Source: Chloroflexota bacterium
GTDB lineage: Bacteria > Chloroflexota > Anaerolineae > Anaerolineales > Anaerolineaceae
NCBI GenBank assembly: GCA_029265085.1
Contig: JAJUJY010000085.1
Span: forward strand, 1 to 17,900
DNA length: 17,900 nt
Direction: 5' to 3'
Positions 1 to 7,785 of this stretch are shown here, one piece after another. Position 1 is the stretch's first letter. Each line of letters begins with the position of its first letter. Both the position numbers and the translations under genes were made by a program. A model generated the notes under the pieces. That model saw only the letters and a program-made list of their open reading frames with translations, did not search any database and was not told where the DNA came from.

Positions 1-181
1 ATTCGTAGGCTAAATCCGGGTCTGTTTCAATCTCTAAAACCGGGTAGGCAACTCCGGGGGTATAAGCAAGGCTTAAATCGCGTTGGGTTTCTAAGGGTTT
101 GGTCGGCATAACCGATAATTTTCCGGCACGACCTTGCAAGTGATGATATTCCAGGGCATCTTCACGGGTGATGGGTTTCAT
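1..181 (-). CDS. Malic enzyme, N-terminal fragment
   Basis: The first 60 codons of a gene running off the left edge. Malic enzymes decarboxylate malate to pyruvate with NAD(P) in the cytoplasm. The N-terminus shows the family's opening signature: Y-H-x-x-x-G-R-x-G-K-L (residues 12-22), then [11 protein letters not shown] (35-45), where the tyrosine of the AYTPG motif is the expected catalytic residue. An AAAGGA Shine-Dalgarno lies about 7 nt before the ATG at 181, which fixes the start. The gene is divergent from the VIT-vWA gene across about 196 bp. The cofactor (NAD or NADP), the total length and any fused phosphotransacetylase-like domain cannot be judged because the rest lies outside the window. 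Confidence 0.88.
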   Translation of the reverse strand, partial: MKPITREDALEYHHLQGRAGKLSVMPTKPLETQRDLSLAYTPGVAYPVLEIETDPDLAYE

Positions 182-211
182 AATAGCGTCCTTTCAAAAC
201 AAGGGGAGCAG

Positions 212-231
212 TTTGTGAGAAAACTCGCAAA
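212..231. promoter_or_regulatory. Short inverted repeat in divergent intergenic region
   Basis: TTTGTGAG, an AAAA loop, then CTCGCAAA: eight pairs including one G-T wobble. It lies between the malic enzyme start (181) and the VIT-vWA start (378). It is not followed by a T-run, so it is more like an operator or a leader hairpin than a terminator. Nothing ties it to a known regulator. Confidence 0.25.
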
Positions 232-365
232 TTAATTGTACGCCGAAAGAGCAGAACGAAAGACCCAATCCAGATTGCAACCGGAACTATTTTTACGTGA
301 CAAACGTCCTAAATAAAAGAAGCCCCCTTGTTAATTTAAGATATTTTTCCCCGGCCTCTCTGTTC

Positions 366-373
366 AGGAGGAG
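366..373 (+). promoter_or_regulatory. Ribosome binding site of the VIT-vWA gene
   Basis: AGGAGGAG ends 4 nt before the ATG at 378 (6 nt counted from AGGAGG). It decides the start: the frame is open further up to a GTG at 297, but only the ATG has a strong Shine-Dalgarno and leads straight into a signal peptide. Confidence 0.85.
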
Positions 374-377
374 TAAG

Positions 378-2744
378 ATGAAGAAATTACCTTGGTTCTT
401 AAGGTTGTTGGTAATAATGGGATTTTTCTTTCAGGCCGCGCCTGTTCAGGCAGACGGCATTGTTATTCCCGAGCCGCCTCCTCCATGTTTAGACCAGAAT
501 TGCCCTCCATTACCACCCTTTCCACGCCCTATTTCCCAACTGGTCATTCGTTACCACGATGTTAAAGTAACCATTCAAGACCAACTGGCTGTTACACGAG
601 TCGATCAAGTTTTCTACAACCCAAATGAATGGGCAGTCGAAGGAACCTATATCTTCCCTTTACCGGCAGATGCAGCAGTAAGTAATTTCACCTTGTGGGT
701 AGACGGCAAACCTGTCCAGGGAAAAGTACTGGATGCGGAACAAGCCCGGAAAACCTACCAGGAAATTGTCAACCAGCTGCGCGACCCGGCGTTATTAGAA
801 TATATTGGGCGCGGTGCAATACAAGCCAGTATATTTCCCATCCCTCCGGCGGGAGAACGACGTATCCAGTTGGAATACCGCCAGGTTTTAACGGCCATGG
901 AGGGGCTGGTGCAATACACCTATCCGCTCAATACAGAAAAATTTTCTGTCCAACCCCTGGAAAAAGTAGCGATTCAAGTGGAAGTCAAAACCAGCCAACC
1001 CATCCGCACCGTGTATTCACCCAGCCATCCGGTAGATGTGGAGCAGTCCAATCCCAATGAATTTACCGCCAGTTACGAAGCCAATAATATCCTTCCGGAT
1101 ACTGACTTTGCACTTTATTATTCGCTTGGAGAAACCGAAGCTTTCCATCTTTTCACCTATCGCGATCCAATGGATCAAGCCGATCCAGACGGCTTCTTCC
1201 TGCTGTTATTGGCTCCCAAACCCGAAGTGGACGAGCAGCCCATTCCCAAAGACATTCTTCTGGTATTGGATCGTTCCGGCAGCATGGAGGGGGAAAAATT
1301 TCAACAGGCTCAGCAGGCTTTGCGATATATTTTGCAGCACCTAAACCCGGATGACCGCTTTTATTTGAGTGCATTTTCCAGTAATTACGAAGCATATGCG
1401 GTTTCGTTGCGGCCTGCTTCAGAAGCCAATGCCGCCATCCGCTGGGTAGATGCATTGAACGCCCAGGGTAAGACGGATATCAATCGTGCTTTGCTGGAAG
1501 CAGCCGCCGTGGCTGACCCAGAACGCCCAACCTATCTGATCTTCCTGACCGACGGCCTACCAACCCAGGGAGTCGTGGACAGCCAACAAATCCTCAATAA
1601 CTTTGCCAAAGCAGAAACTGATGATCTGCGCCTGTTTGCCTTTGGTGTCGGCTATGATGTAGATACTTTTCTGCTGGATTCGCTCAGCCAGGAACACCAC
1701 GGATTGAGTACTTATGTCCAGCCCGGCGAGCCGCTAGATGAAATCCTCTCCGCTTTTTATGCCGGCATCAGCACACCAGTCCTTACCAACCTGGAACTGG
1801 ATTTTGGCGGATTAACCACCTACGATATCTACCCCACGCCCCTACCCGATCTTTTTCGCGGCAGCCAGGTAGTGGTCACCGGCCGTTACAAAGGCGGCGG
1901 GGCGTTCGATCTAACTTTACGCGGTGAAGTAAACGGAGAATTGCAGCAATTCCGCTTTACCAACCAGATATTCACCCAAAACCTCAGCTATACCAGTGAA
2001 GCCCTGGCAGGACTGCCGCGCTTATGGGCGACCCGCAAGATCGGATACTTACTGAACAAAATTCGCCTGGAAGGAGCAGACCCAGAGACGGTTGACCAGA
2101 TTGTCAAACTCTCCATCCGCTACGGCATCATTACCCCCTATACTTCTTATCTGGTTACAGAACCCATGCCGCTTGGCGCAGCCAGCCAGGAACGCCTTTC
2201 AAACGATGCGTTCAACCAATATGCCGCCCAACCAACCCAGGTCAGCGGGCAAGGAGCCGTGGAAAAGGCCGCCGAGCAAGGCCAGCTCTCCCGTGCAGAA
2301 CAGGCTCCCACATTACCATCCACTGCTCAGCAGGCTGTCCGCGCAGTAGGCTCACGGACCTTTGTTTTACAAAATGGAATCTGGATGGATACAGCATTTG
2401 ACCCCGATCAAATGACCACGTTGAAAGTTGCTTTCCTCTCGCCAGATTACTTTGACCTGGCGGAAACCCGTCCAGATATCGCCGCCGCATTGGCTTTAGG
2501 CGAAAAAGTGATCCTGGTTGCCGATGGAAAAGCGTATGAGGTCACCAGTTCCGATAGCAGCAACCCTCCAATCAACTTGCCCGCAGCACCACCAACCGAC
2601 CAACCTACCCCTCAACCAGGAATGGAAGCCACTCCAACACAACCGGCGGCCGAACAACCCGGGTCATCATCTCCTGCAAACTGCCTGGGATGGATTTTCC
2701 CGCTAATCCTTTGCCTGATCTTCTTGTTTGCCCGGAAACATTAA
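378..2744 (+). CDS. Secreted VIT and von Willebrand factor A domain protein
   Basis: 788 residues, related to inter-alpha-trypsin inhibitor heavy chains. A signal peptide (K2-K3, hydrophobic 5-22, likely cleavage near A-D-G at 25-27) is followed by a Pro-rich segment with two cysteines (C37, C42). A VIT domain spans about 55-175, including the family-like stretch around F-P-L-P at 93-96. The vWA domain runs from about 290 to 480. Its metal-ion adhesion site is intact: D298-x-S300-x-S302, T366 and T391-D392-G393. A Pro/Thr/Gln-rich spacer leads to a C-terminal hydrophobic helix with a cysteine just before it and R-K-H at the very end, so the protein is probably exported and held at the outer face of the membrane. 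vWA domains bind proteins, so adhesion or envelope assembly is likely, but the partner is unknown. The gene stands alone and converges on the tsaC operon. Confidence 0.85.
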   Translation: MKKLPWFLRLLVIMGFFFQAAPVQADGIVIPEPPPPCLDQNCPPLPPFPRPISQLVIRYHDVKVTIQDQLAVTRVDQVFYNPNEWAVEGTYIFPLPADAAVSNFTLWVDGKPVQGKVLDAEQARKTYQEIVNQLRDPALLEYIGRGAIQASIFPIPPAGERRIQLEYRQVLTAMEGLVQYTYPLNTEKFSVQPLEKVAIQVEVKTSQPIRTVYSPSHPVDVEQSNPNEFTASYEANNILPDTDFALYYSLGETEAFHLFTYRDPMDQADPDGFFLLLLAPKPEVDEQPIPKDILLVLDRSGSMEGEKFQQAQQALRYILQHLNPDDRFYLSAFSSNYEAYAVSLRPASEANAAIRWVDALNAQGKTDINRALLEAAAVADPERPTYLIFLTDGLPTQGVVDSQQILNNFAKAETDDLRLFAFGVGYDVDTFLLDSLSQEHHGLSTYVQPGEPLDEILSAFYAGISTPVLTNLELDFGGLTTYDIYPTPLPDLFRGSQVVVTGRYKGGGAFDLTLRGEVNGELQQFRFTNQIFTQNLSYTSEALAGLPRLWATRKIGYLLNKIRLEGADPETVDQIVKLSIRYGIITPYTSYLVTEPMPLGAASQERLSNDAFNQYAAQPTQVSGQGAVEKAAEQGQLSRAEQAPTLPSTAQQAVRAVGSRTFVLQNGIWMDTAFDPDQMTTLKVAFLSPDYFDLAETRPDIAAALALGEKVILVADGKAYEVTSSDSSNPPINLPAAPPTDQPTPQPGMEATPTQPAAEQPGSSSPANCLGWIFPLILCLIFLFARKH

Positions 2745-2758
2745 GACATTTCATCAAC

Positions 2759-2803
2759 AAAAAGCGCAGTTTTTGACCAACCGGATCAAAACTGCGCTTT
2801 TTT
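2759..2803. terminator. Bidirectional rho-independent terminator
   Basis: A-run, GCGCAGTTTT arm, short loop, AAAACTGCGC arm, T6. The arms (about 2759-2774 and 2788-2803) pair almost perfectly with one extra T on the left. The A-run on one side and T-run on the other let it work on both strands, which fits its place between the convergent VIT-vWA and tsaC genes. Confidence 0.88.
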
Positions 2804-2828
2804 ATTCAACGGTAGAAAAGCTTAAAAT

Positions 2829-3449
2829 TTATTCTGTAATCTTTGCGATATCCTCAGCCGAAATTGCACCCTGGCGCAAAATTCGCAGGTCTTGTCCCGT
2901 GCAGTCAACAACAGTGGACGGGACTCCTCCTGGACAACGCCCTCCATCCAGGATCAATTCGACCCTGCCAGCCAGCTGTTCATAAACATCCTGCGCGGAA
3001 AGCGGATTGGCTCCACCCGAGAGATTCGCCGAGGTGGTTGCTAACGGGCCGCTGGCGCGCAGCAAGCGCAGCGCAAACGCATGGTCAGGCATGCGCACCC
3101 CGACAGTTGGCAGGGTAGAAATATTTTCTGGCAGCTGCGGATTACGCGGCACCACCAGGGTTAATGCGCCTGGCCAGAAATGGGCTGCTAATTTTGAGGC
3201 AGCCTGGGGTAAGGTTCCGGCGATAATTTGCGCTAAATGGTCAATATCTCCCAATAATACGGCAATCGCCTTACTGGTATCGCGATCTTTTGCATCAAAC
3301 AGGCGCTGAATTGAACGGTGATCATTGACTAACCCGGCCAGTCCGTAAACCGTGTCGGTTGGAAAGGCCACCAGTCCGCCTTCAGATAAGACCTGCAAAG
3401 CACGATCGATCGCGGATTCATCTTCAATTGACAAAACAACGGTTTGCAT
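2829..3449 (-). CDS. tsaC: Threonylcarbamoyl-AMP synthase (Sua5/YrdC family)
   Basis: 206 residues. Makes threonylcarbamoyl-AMP from threonine, bicarbonate and ATP, the first step of t6A37 synthesis in ANN-decoding tRNAs. The fold's motifs appear in order: F-P-T-D-T-V-Y-G-L (29-37), K54-D-R56 with S59-K60 in the substrate pocket, F-W-P-G-A-L-T (91-97), V-G-V-R (116-119) and T-S-A-N-x-S-G (139-145). It ends near D-G-G-R-C-P-G-G-V-P-S-T-V-V-D (168-182), so it is the short TsaC form without the extra Sua5 C-terminal domain. The frame is open to a TTG at 3473, but a GGAGGA 8 nt before the ATG at 3449 fixes the start. Only 4 nt separate it from the prmC stop, so it is the last gene of a prfA-prmC-tsaC operon. 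Confidence 0.93.
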   Translation of the reverse strand: MQTVVLSIEDESAIDRALQVLSEGGLVAFPTDTVYGLAGLVNDHRSIQRLFDAKDRDTSKAIAVLLGDIDHLAQIIAGTLPQAASKLAAHFWPGALTLVVPRNPQLPENISTLPTVGVRMPDHAFALRLLRASGPLATTSANLSGGANPLSAQDVYEQLAGRVELILDGGRCPGGVPSTVVDCTGQDLRILRQGAISAEDIAKITE

Positions 3450-3453
3450 CAGA

Positions 3454-4314
3454 TTATTCCTCCGGAAATTCAACGATTAACAGGCGCGGCCAGCCAGCCA
3501 GGTCATTAACCACCCAATTTTTGGCTTGCGGGAGTAGTCTGTCAGCCAATGCTGCAGCGGTTTCACCCTGCCCAGCCTCAATTTCCAACAGCATTAATCC
3601 ACCCGGCAGCATCCAACGCGGAGCATCTGCCAGCAGATGAGCAATCAAATCCAGGCCATCTTCTCCACCATCCAACGCAGACCAGGGCTCATGGTTTGCC
3701 ACCGGCAAAGTTAGCAGTGTGCGGGTCGGAATATACGGCAAATTTGCGCAGACCAAATCAAATTGAGCAGTCACACCAGTTAATAAATTCCCCTGCGCAG
3801 TTTTTACCTGCCGATCCACTTGATGGCGAGTAAGATTTTGTGAAGCAATCTTCAATGCCTCAGCACTCTGATCTACAGCCAGGACCTGCAGATCGAGAAT
3901 ATGAGACGCCAGGCTCACCGCAATACAACCGGAACCGGTTCCAACATCTGCTGCTTGCCGTCTTTGTGGATGCGCTGTCAGCCAGGCCAGAGCCTGTTCA
4001 ACCAACAGCTCCGTCTCTGGGCGCGGAATCAATACCGCCGGAGAGACCACAAATTCCAAACCGAAAAATTCCTGTCTGCCCAACAGATAAGGAAGCGGAA
4101 CGCCTGCGGAACATTCGTCCAGCAGGCGATTTGCTTGAATCATTTGATCTGAGGTTAATTTTGCTTCTGGATGAGCCAGAACCCAGGAACGTGGTTTTTC
4201 TATAATTTTTGCAAGGATTAATTGCGCCTCTAACCCAGGGTCTTCACTGACCGCGGATATTTTTCGGCGAGCTTCACGCAGCCAGGTATCAAGATCAGTC
4301 GTCGCTATCACCAT
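3454..4314 (-). CDS. prmC: Peptide chain release factor N5-glutamine methyltransferase
   Basis: 286 residues with the chosen start. Methylates the GGQ glutamine of RF1/RF2 using S-adenosylmethionine. An N-terminal helical domain (1-75) is followed by [10 protein letters not shown] (97-106), the SAM loop D-V-G-T-G-S-G (123-129) and the substrate-glutamine loop, which here reads N-L-P-Y (191-194) rather than the textbook N-P-P-Y. N191 and Y194, the key residues, are kept. The start is uncertain: the ATG at 4314 overlaps the end of prfA by 20 nt and gives the usual length, while in-frame starts at 4338 and 4377 would overlap more. The position directly after prfA, whose product is the substrate, is a classic arrangement and supports the assignment. 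Confidence 0.93.
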   Translation of the reverse strand: MVIATTDLDTWLREARRKISAVSEDPGLEAQLILAKIIEKPRSWVLAHPEAKLTSDQMIQANRLLDECSAGVPLPYLLGRQEFFGLEFVVSPAVLIPRPETELLVEQALAWLTAHPQRRQAADVGTGSGCIAVSLASHILDLQVLAVDQSAEALKIASQNLTRHQVDRQVKTAQGNLLTGVTAQFDLVCANLPYIPTRTLLTLPVANHEPWSALDGGEDGLDLIAHLLADAPRWMLPGGLMLLEIEAGQGETAAALADRLLPQAKNWVVNDLAGWPRLLIVEFPEE

Positions 4315-5365
4315 TGGCTGACAGCCGCTCCGTTTCATCCCGCAGCGAAAGCTCTTCGACAAATTCGTCAAAGTCACCGTCCATTACGGCGGGCAGGTTA
4401 AAGCTGGAGATATTCACCCGATGATCGGTCACCCGGTTTTGCGGATAGTTATATGTACGGATTTTCTCGGAACGGTCCCCAGAACCAATTTGGGAACGGC
4501 GAGCCGCTTCTTCGGCTTCAATCCGTTTTTGCTCTTCAATTTCAAACAGGCGTGCGCGTAAAATGCTCATCGCGCGCAAGCGGTTCTGTAATTGGGACCG
4601 TTCATCCTGGCAGGCCACAACAATACCTGTCGGCATGTGGGTTAACCGCACTGCCGTAGAGTTCTTTTGCACATTCTGTCCGCCAGCGCCAGCCGACCGG
4701 TAAACATCAATCCGGATATCCGATTCTGGGATATGAATATCCACTTCTTCCACTTCCGCCAGCACAGCAACCGTCACCGTAGAGGTATGGATGCGGCCAG
4801 ACGCTTCCGTAGCAGGCACCCGCTGCACGCGGTGTACCCCAGATTCATATTTCAGTCGAGAATACGCGCCCTTGCCCTTAACCATAAAGATGATTTCTTT
4901 AAATCCACCAATCCCGGTTTCGTTTTGGGAAAGCACTTCGGTTGACCAGTTGCGGCGCTCAGCATAACGGAAGTACATCCGATAAAGGTCAGAGGCAAAC
5001 AAGGCCGCCTCATCCCCACCGGTACCCGCGCGAATTTCAACGATAACATTGCGTTCATCGCGTTTATCTTTGGGGAGCAGTAAAGTCCGCAGCTCGTTTT
5101 CCAAGATTTCAACCCGCGGCTCTAAATCTTCCAGATCCAGCTGAGCCAATTCACGCAAATCGAGATCGTCCGAATTCAATAACTGTCGGGCTTCTTCGAT
5201 GCGCTTAAGAGTCTGCCGGTATTCTTCAGATTTGGCAACGATTTCTTCAATTTCAGAACGTTCTTTTGCCAGATCAACCGCGCGTTGATAATCGTCTCCG
5301 GCTTCTGCCATTAATCGGTTGATTTCTTGATAACGTTCTTCAATAGATGCTAATTTTTCGAGCAT
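4295..5365 (-). CDS. prfA: Peptide chain release factor 1 (RF1)
   Basis: 356 residues, full length. Reads UAA and UAG in the ribosomal A site and triggers peptide release. It has an N-terminal coiled helical domain (about 1-100), the stop-codon tripeptide P-A-T (184-186), which marks RF1 rather than RF2, and the catalytic G-G-Q (228-230) inside G-A-G-G-Q-N. Q230 is the residue methylated by the PrmC encoded just downstream. The ATG at 5365 has only a weak Shine-Dalgarno (AGG about 14 nt upstream). The gene ends in TGA, a codon RF1 does not read, so termination of its own message should depend on RF2. First gene of the prfA-prmC-tsaC operon, divergent from pstS. Confidence 0.97.
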   Translation of the reverse strand: MLEKLASIEERYQEINRLMAEAGDDYQRAVDLAKERSEIEEIVAKSEEYRQTLKRIEEARQLLNSDDLDLRELAQLDLEDLEPRVEILENELRTLLLPKDKRDERNVIVEIRAGTGGDEAALFASDLYRMYFRYAERRNWSTEVLSQNETGIGGFKEIIFMVKGKGAYSRLKYESGVHRVQRVPATEASGRIHTSTVTVAVLAEVEEVDIHIPESDIRIDVYRSAGAGGQNVQKNSTAVRLTHMPTGIVVACQDERSQLQNRLRAMSILRARLFEIEEQKRIEAEEAARRSQIGSGDRSEKIRTYNYPQNRVTDHRVNISSFNLPAVMDGDFDEFVEELSLRDETERLSANGDSDD

Positions 5366-5409
5366 AAAGTGGTAATACCTGTTTCAAAAATATATTTTGA
5401 TCACAAAAT

Positions 5410-5430
5410 CGAGATCGGGTCATGATCTCG
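5410..5430. promoter_or_regulatory. Perfect inverted repeat upstream of prfA
   Basis: CGAGATC, a 7-nt spacer, GATCTCG: a perfect 7-bp dyad 45-65 bp upstream of the prfA start. On the minus strand it is followed by ATTTT only, so it is a poor terminator. It may be an operator or a leader hairpin. A second small dyad (TTTTG ATCA CAAAA, 5395-5408) lies between it and prfA. Confidence 0.35.
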
Positions 5431-5529
5431 CACAATTCCAACCCCAAATTATACCTTGCTTTGTCAACAAATGGGAAACTTCGCCAAATCAATCCTATAT
5501 TTATCTACGCGAATGCAATAATATCCCAA

Positions 5530-5604
5530 TTAACAATTTGTTAACCAACGTTGATCTGTTCTTTACATATCCTTCCAGTTTTATTAAAGCTGGCTTGTTA
5601 TGAT
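5530..5604 (+). promoter_or_regulatory. Putative Pho box array and promoter of the pst operon
   Basis: TT-led hexamers recur every 10-11 bp on one face of the helix: TTAACA (5530), TTAACC (5541), TTGATC (5551), TTTACA (5562), then weaker TTCCAG (5573) and TTAAAG (5584). Nine bases later comes TATGAT (5599-5604), a good -10 box with no recognisable -35. Pho response regulators of the PhoB/PhoP type bind 11-bp-spaced direct repeats (TTAACA-like in Bacillus) that replace the -35 region, and pst is the usual target. The array is seen directly; its binding by a Pho regulator is inferred, and the last two units are weak in AT-rich DNA. Confidence 0.6.
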
Positions 5605-5646
5605 TTCAAGTGTAAGAAATTGATTATTTATTGAGGAGATAAAAAC

Positions 5647-6717
5647 ATGCGTCGTTCATTAATGATCGTCTTGATCAGTATTGTAGCCCTGAGTATGATC
5701 CTTGCAGCCTGCGCTCCTGCTGCAACCGAAGCCCCTACCCAGGCTGTTGAGCCAACTACCGCACCTGTTGAACCAACATCTGCACCAGCTGAACCAACCG
5801 CAGCACCTGTCGTTGAACAATCTGGTATGGCACTTCCTGAAATTGACCCGGCTGCCTATTCAGGTGATATCTACGCCGCCGGTTCTTCCACTGTTTACCC
5901 TGTAACCGAAGCAATCGTTGAACTCTTCAAAGCGGAAGGTTTTGAAGGCCAGGGCAATATTAAACTGGATTCAATCGGTTCCGGTGCTGGTTTTGAACGC
6001 TTCTGCAAAACCGGTGAGACCGATATTTCTAACGCCTCCCGCGCTATCAAAGATTCCGAAGTTGAAAGCTGCAAAGCCATCAACCGCAATCCCATTGAGT
6101 TCCGTGTCGGCACAGACGCATTGGCAATTGTCGTCAACAAAAACAACAGCTTCCTGACCAATGTCACTATTGAAGAACTGGCCAAAATTTTCTCAAATGA
6201 AGCGGAGAATTGGTCTGATGTTAATCCCGAATGGCCAGCCGAGCCGATCAAACGCTATGTTCCCGGCACCGACTCTGGTACCTTTGACTTCTTCATTGAA
6301 GCAGTAATGCAGAAGGTTTACGAAAAAGAGCAAGCTGAAGAAATTTTCCTCAAAGCTTCCAACCTCCAGGCATCTGAAGACGATAACGTCCTCGTGCAAG
6401 GTGTGGAAGGCGACGAATATGGCATCGGTTTCTTTGGCTATGCCTACTACCAGGAAAACAGTGACCGCCTCAATATTCTCTCTGTCAACGAGGTAACCCC
6501 AACATTCGATACCGCCGAATCTGGAGAATATCCTTTAGCTCGCCCGCTGTTTATCTACTCGGACGCCACCATCATGAAAGAAAAACCGCAGGTCGCCGCA
6601 TTCATCAACTTCTACCTGACCAATGTCAATGATGTGATCGGTGAAGTCGGCTACTTCCCAGCCAGCGACGAAGCCCTGAACACCGCCAAACAGGCATTAC
6701 TGGATGCATTGAAATAA
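5647..6717 (+). CDS. pstS: Phosphate ABC transporter substrate-binding lipoprotein
   Basis: 356 residues. Captures phosphate outside the membrane and hands it to PstCA. A type II signal peptide (R2-R3, hydrophobic 6-19) ends in the lipobox L-A-A-C with C22 as the lipid-anchored residue. A Pro/Thr/Ala/Glu linker of heptads follows (34-54), then the PBP domain from about residue 73. Phosphate-binding loops are visible: G-S-S-T at 79-82, S112-G-A-G, S-N-A-S-R near 128-132 and G-T-D-S-G-T-F (207-213). A GAGGAG Shine-Dalgarno lies 8 nt before the ATG. First gene of pstSCAB-phoU, behind a Pho-box-like array, and separated from pstC by a strong hairpin that could raise PstS levels relative to the membrane parts. 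Confidence 0.97.
   Translation: MRRSLMIVLISIVALSMILAACAPAATEAPTQAVEPTTAPVEPTSAPAEPTAAPVVEQSGMALPEIDPAAYSGDIYAAGSSTVYPVTEAIVELFKAEGFEGQGNIKLDSIGSGAGFERFCKTGETDISNASRAIKDSEVESCKAINRNPIEFRVGTDALAIVVNKNNSFLTNVTIEELAKIFSNEAENWSDVNPEWPAEPIKRYVPGTDSGTFDFFIEAVMQKVYEKEQAEEIFLKASNLQASEDDNVLVQGVEGDEYGIGFFGYAYYQENSDRLNILSVNEVTPTFDTAESGEYPLARPLFIYSDATIMKEKPQVAAFINFYLTNVNDVIGEVGYFPASDEALNTAKQALLDALK
5746..5808 (+). repeat. Heptad-coding repeat in the pstS linker
   Basis: Three 21-bp units encode (V/A)-E-P-T-(T/S/A)-A-P at residues 34-40, 41-47 and 48-54. It forms a flexible spacer between the lipid anchor and the binding domain. Such runs can change copy number between strains. Confidence 0.7.
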
Positions 6718-6751
6718 ATTGTCCTCCGGCTGAAAGATAACCAAACAATCT

Positions 6752-6785
6752 GAGGCTGGAACTCCTTCAAAAGAGTGCCAGCCTC
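6752..6785 (+). promoter_or_regulatory. Intercistronic hairpin between pstS and pstC
   Basis: GAGGCTGGAACTC, loop CTTCAAAA, GAGTGCCAGCCTC: 13 positions pairing with a single A-G mismatch. It starts 35 nt after the pstS stop. Only a modest T-run follows (6796-6800), so it may act as a partial terminator or as a 3' shield that stabilises pstS mRNA. It contains the GTG at 6775, which argues against that codon as the pstC start. Confidence 0.75.
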
Positions 6786-6816
6786 CACCTATCAATTTTT
6801 GGCCTGGAAATCAAGC

Positions 6817-7785
6817 ATGGAAAAAGTTATGACACAATCACAAGGTGTGCTCACAAGCAGTGTGCAAAATCAAAATAAGGTGATGCCGAACTTGAAACGC
6901 CGCTTCAGATGGGGAGAAAATATCATCCAATCCTTTCTATTTTTCTGCGGCGTTGTTTCCATTTTTACAACGGTGGGAATCATCTTTGAATTAGGCAAGG
7001 AAGCCTGGTTATTCTTTGGCAATACAGGTGTCAGTCTGGCGGAATTCTTAACCACAACCAGCTGGCAGCCCAAAATTGGTGAATTTGGTGTGCTTCCTTT
7101 GGTGACCTCCACCCTGATCACATCCATGATTGCCATGTCGGTAGCTTTACCGCTTGGTCTTGCAACAGCCATTTATCTCAGTGAGTACGCCAGCCCCAAA
7201 ACACGCAGTATTTTAAAGCCAATTCTGGAAATTTTGGCTGGTGTCCCCACAGTTGTGTATGGATATTTTGCTCTGACCACAATGACCCCCATCTTGCGGT
7301 TCATTTTTGGAAATAATACCGTTGATATCTATAACATGCTATCGGCGGGATTGGTCATGGGGATCATGATCCTGCCCCTGGTCAGTTCGATGAGTGAAGA
7401 CGCGCTGAGTGCTGTGCCGCGCTCATTGCGTGAGGCGGCTTACGGGCTAGGTTCTACCCGCCTGGAAACTGCCCTACAGATCGTTCTGCCAGCAGCCCTA
7501 TCGGGAATTATCGCTGCTTTCATTATTGGAGTTTCTCGCGCCATCGGTGAAACCATGATCGTTGCAGTAGCAGCCGGTTCAGGTCCCAACTTCACCTTTA
7601 ATCCTTTCAATGCCGCTGAAACGATGACCGGCTACATTGCTCGCATCTCCGGCGGCGACCTTTCATATGATACCCCCGACTATAACAGTATTTTTGCAAT
7701 TGGTTTACTGTTATTCTTAATCACCTTAGGCTTGAATATTATCAGCCGATCCATTTCACGCCGGTTCCGTGAGGTGTACGAATGA
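6817..7785 (+). CDS. pstC: Phosphate ABC transporter permease PstC
   Basis: 322 residues with the chosen start. One of the two membrane subunits forming the phosphate channel. Six hydrophobic helices can be seen; the first follows a basic N-terminal stretch (K-R-R-F-R-W). The cytoplasmic EAA loop that docks on PstB is clear: E-A-A-Y-G-L-G-S-T followed by L-P-A-A-L-S-G. The start is uncertain. The frame opens at a GTG (6775), but that sits inside the intercistronic hairpin; ATGs at 6817 and 6829 are both preceded by a weak GGA. I chose 6817. It overlaps pstA by 4 nt (ATGA), so the two subunits are translationally coupled. Confidence 0.94.
   Translation: MEKVMTQSQGVLTSSVQNQNKVMPNLKRRFRWGENIIQSFLFFCGVVSIFTTVGIIFELGKEAWLFFGNTGVSLAEFLTTTSWQPKIGEFGVLPLVTSTLITSMIAMSVALPLGLATAIYLSEYASPKTRSILKPILEILAGVPTVVYGYFALTTMTPILRFIFGNNTVDIYNMLSAGLVMGIMILPLVSSMSEDALSAVPRSLREAAYGLGSTRLETALQIVLPAALSGIIAAFIIGVSRAIGETMIVAVAAGSGPNFTFNPFNAAETMTGYIARISGGDLSYDTPDYNSIFAIGLLLFLITLGLNIISRSISRRFREVYE

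Noticed and set aside
297..377. GTG-started extension of the VIT-vWA protein
   Set aside because: The extension lacks a Shine-Dalgarno and would bury the signal peptide 27 residues in; the ATG at 378 has AGGAGGAG just upstream.
4667..4945. Open frame opposite prfA
   Set aside because: It is antisense to strongly conserved RF1 codons, with no ribosome binding site or recognisable protein; it is a shadow of the real gene.
5746..5808. Short repeats in pstS considered as a CRISPR or mobile repeat
   Set aside because: The units are in frame, encode a Pro/Thr linker and are too short and degenerate for a CRISPR array.
6775..6816. GTG-started extension of PstC
   Set aside because: The codon lies inside the right arm of the pstS-pstC hairpin and has no clear ribosome binding site.
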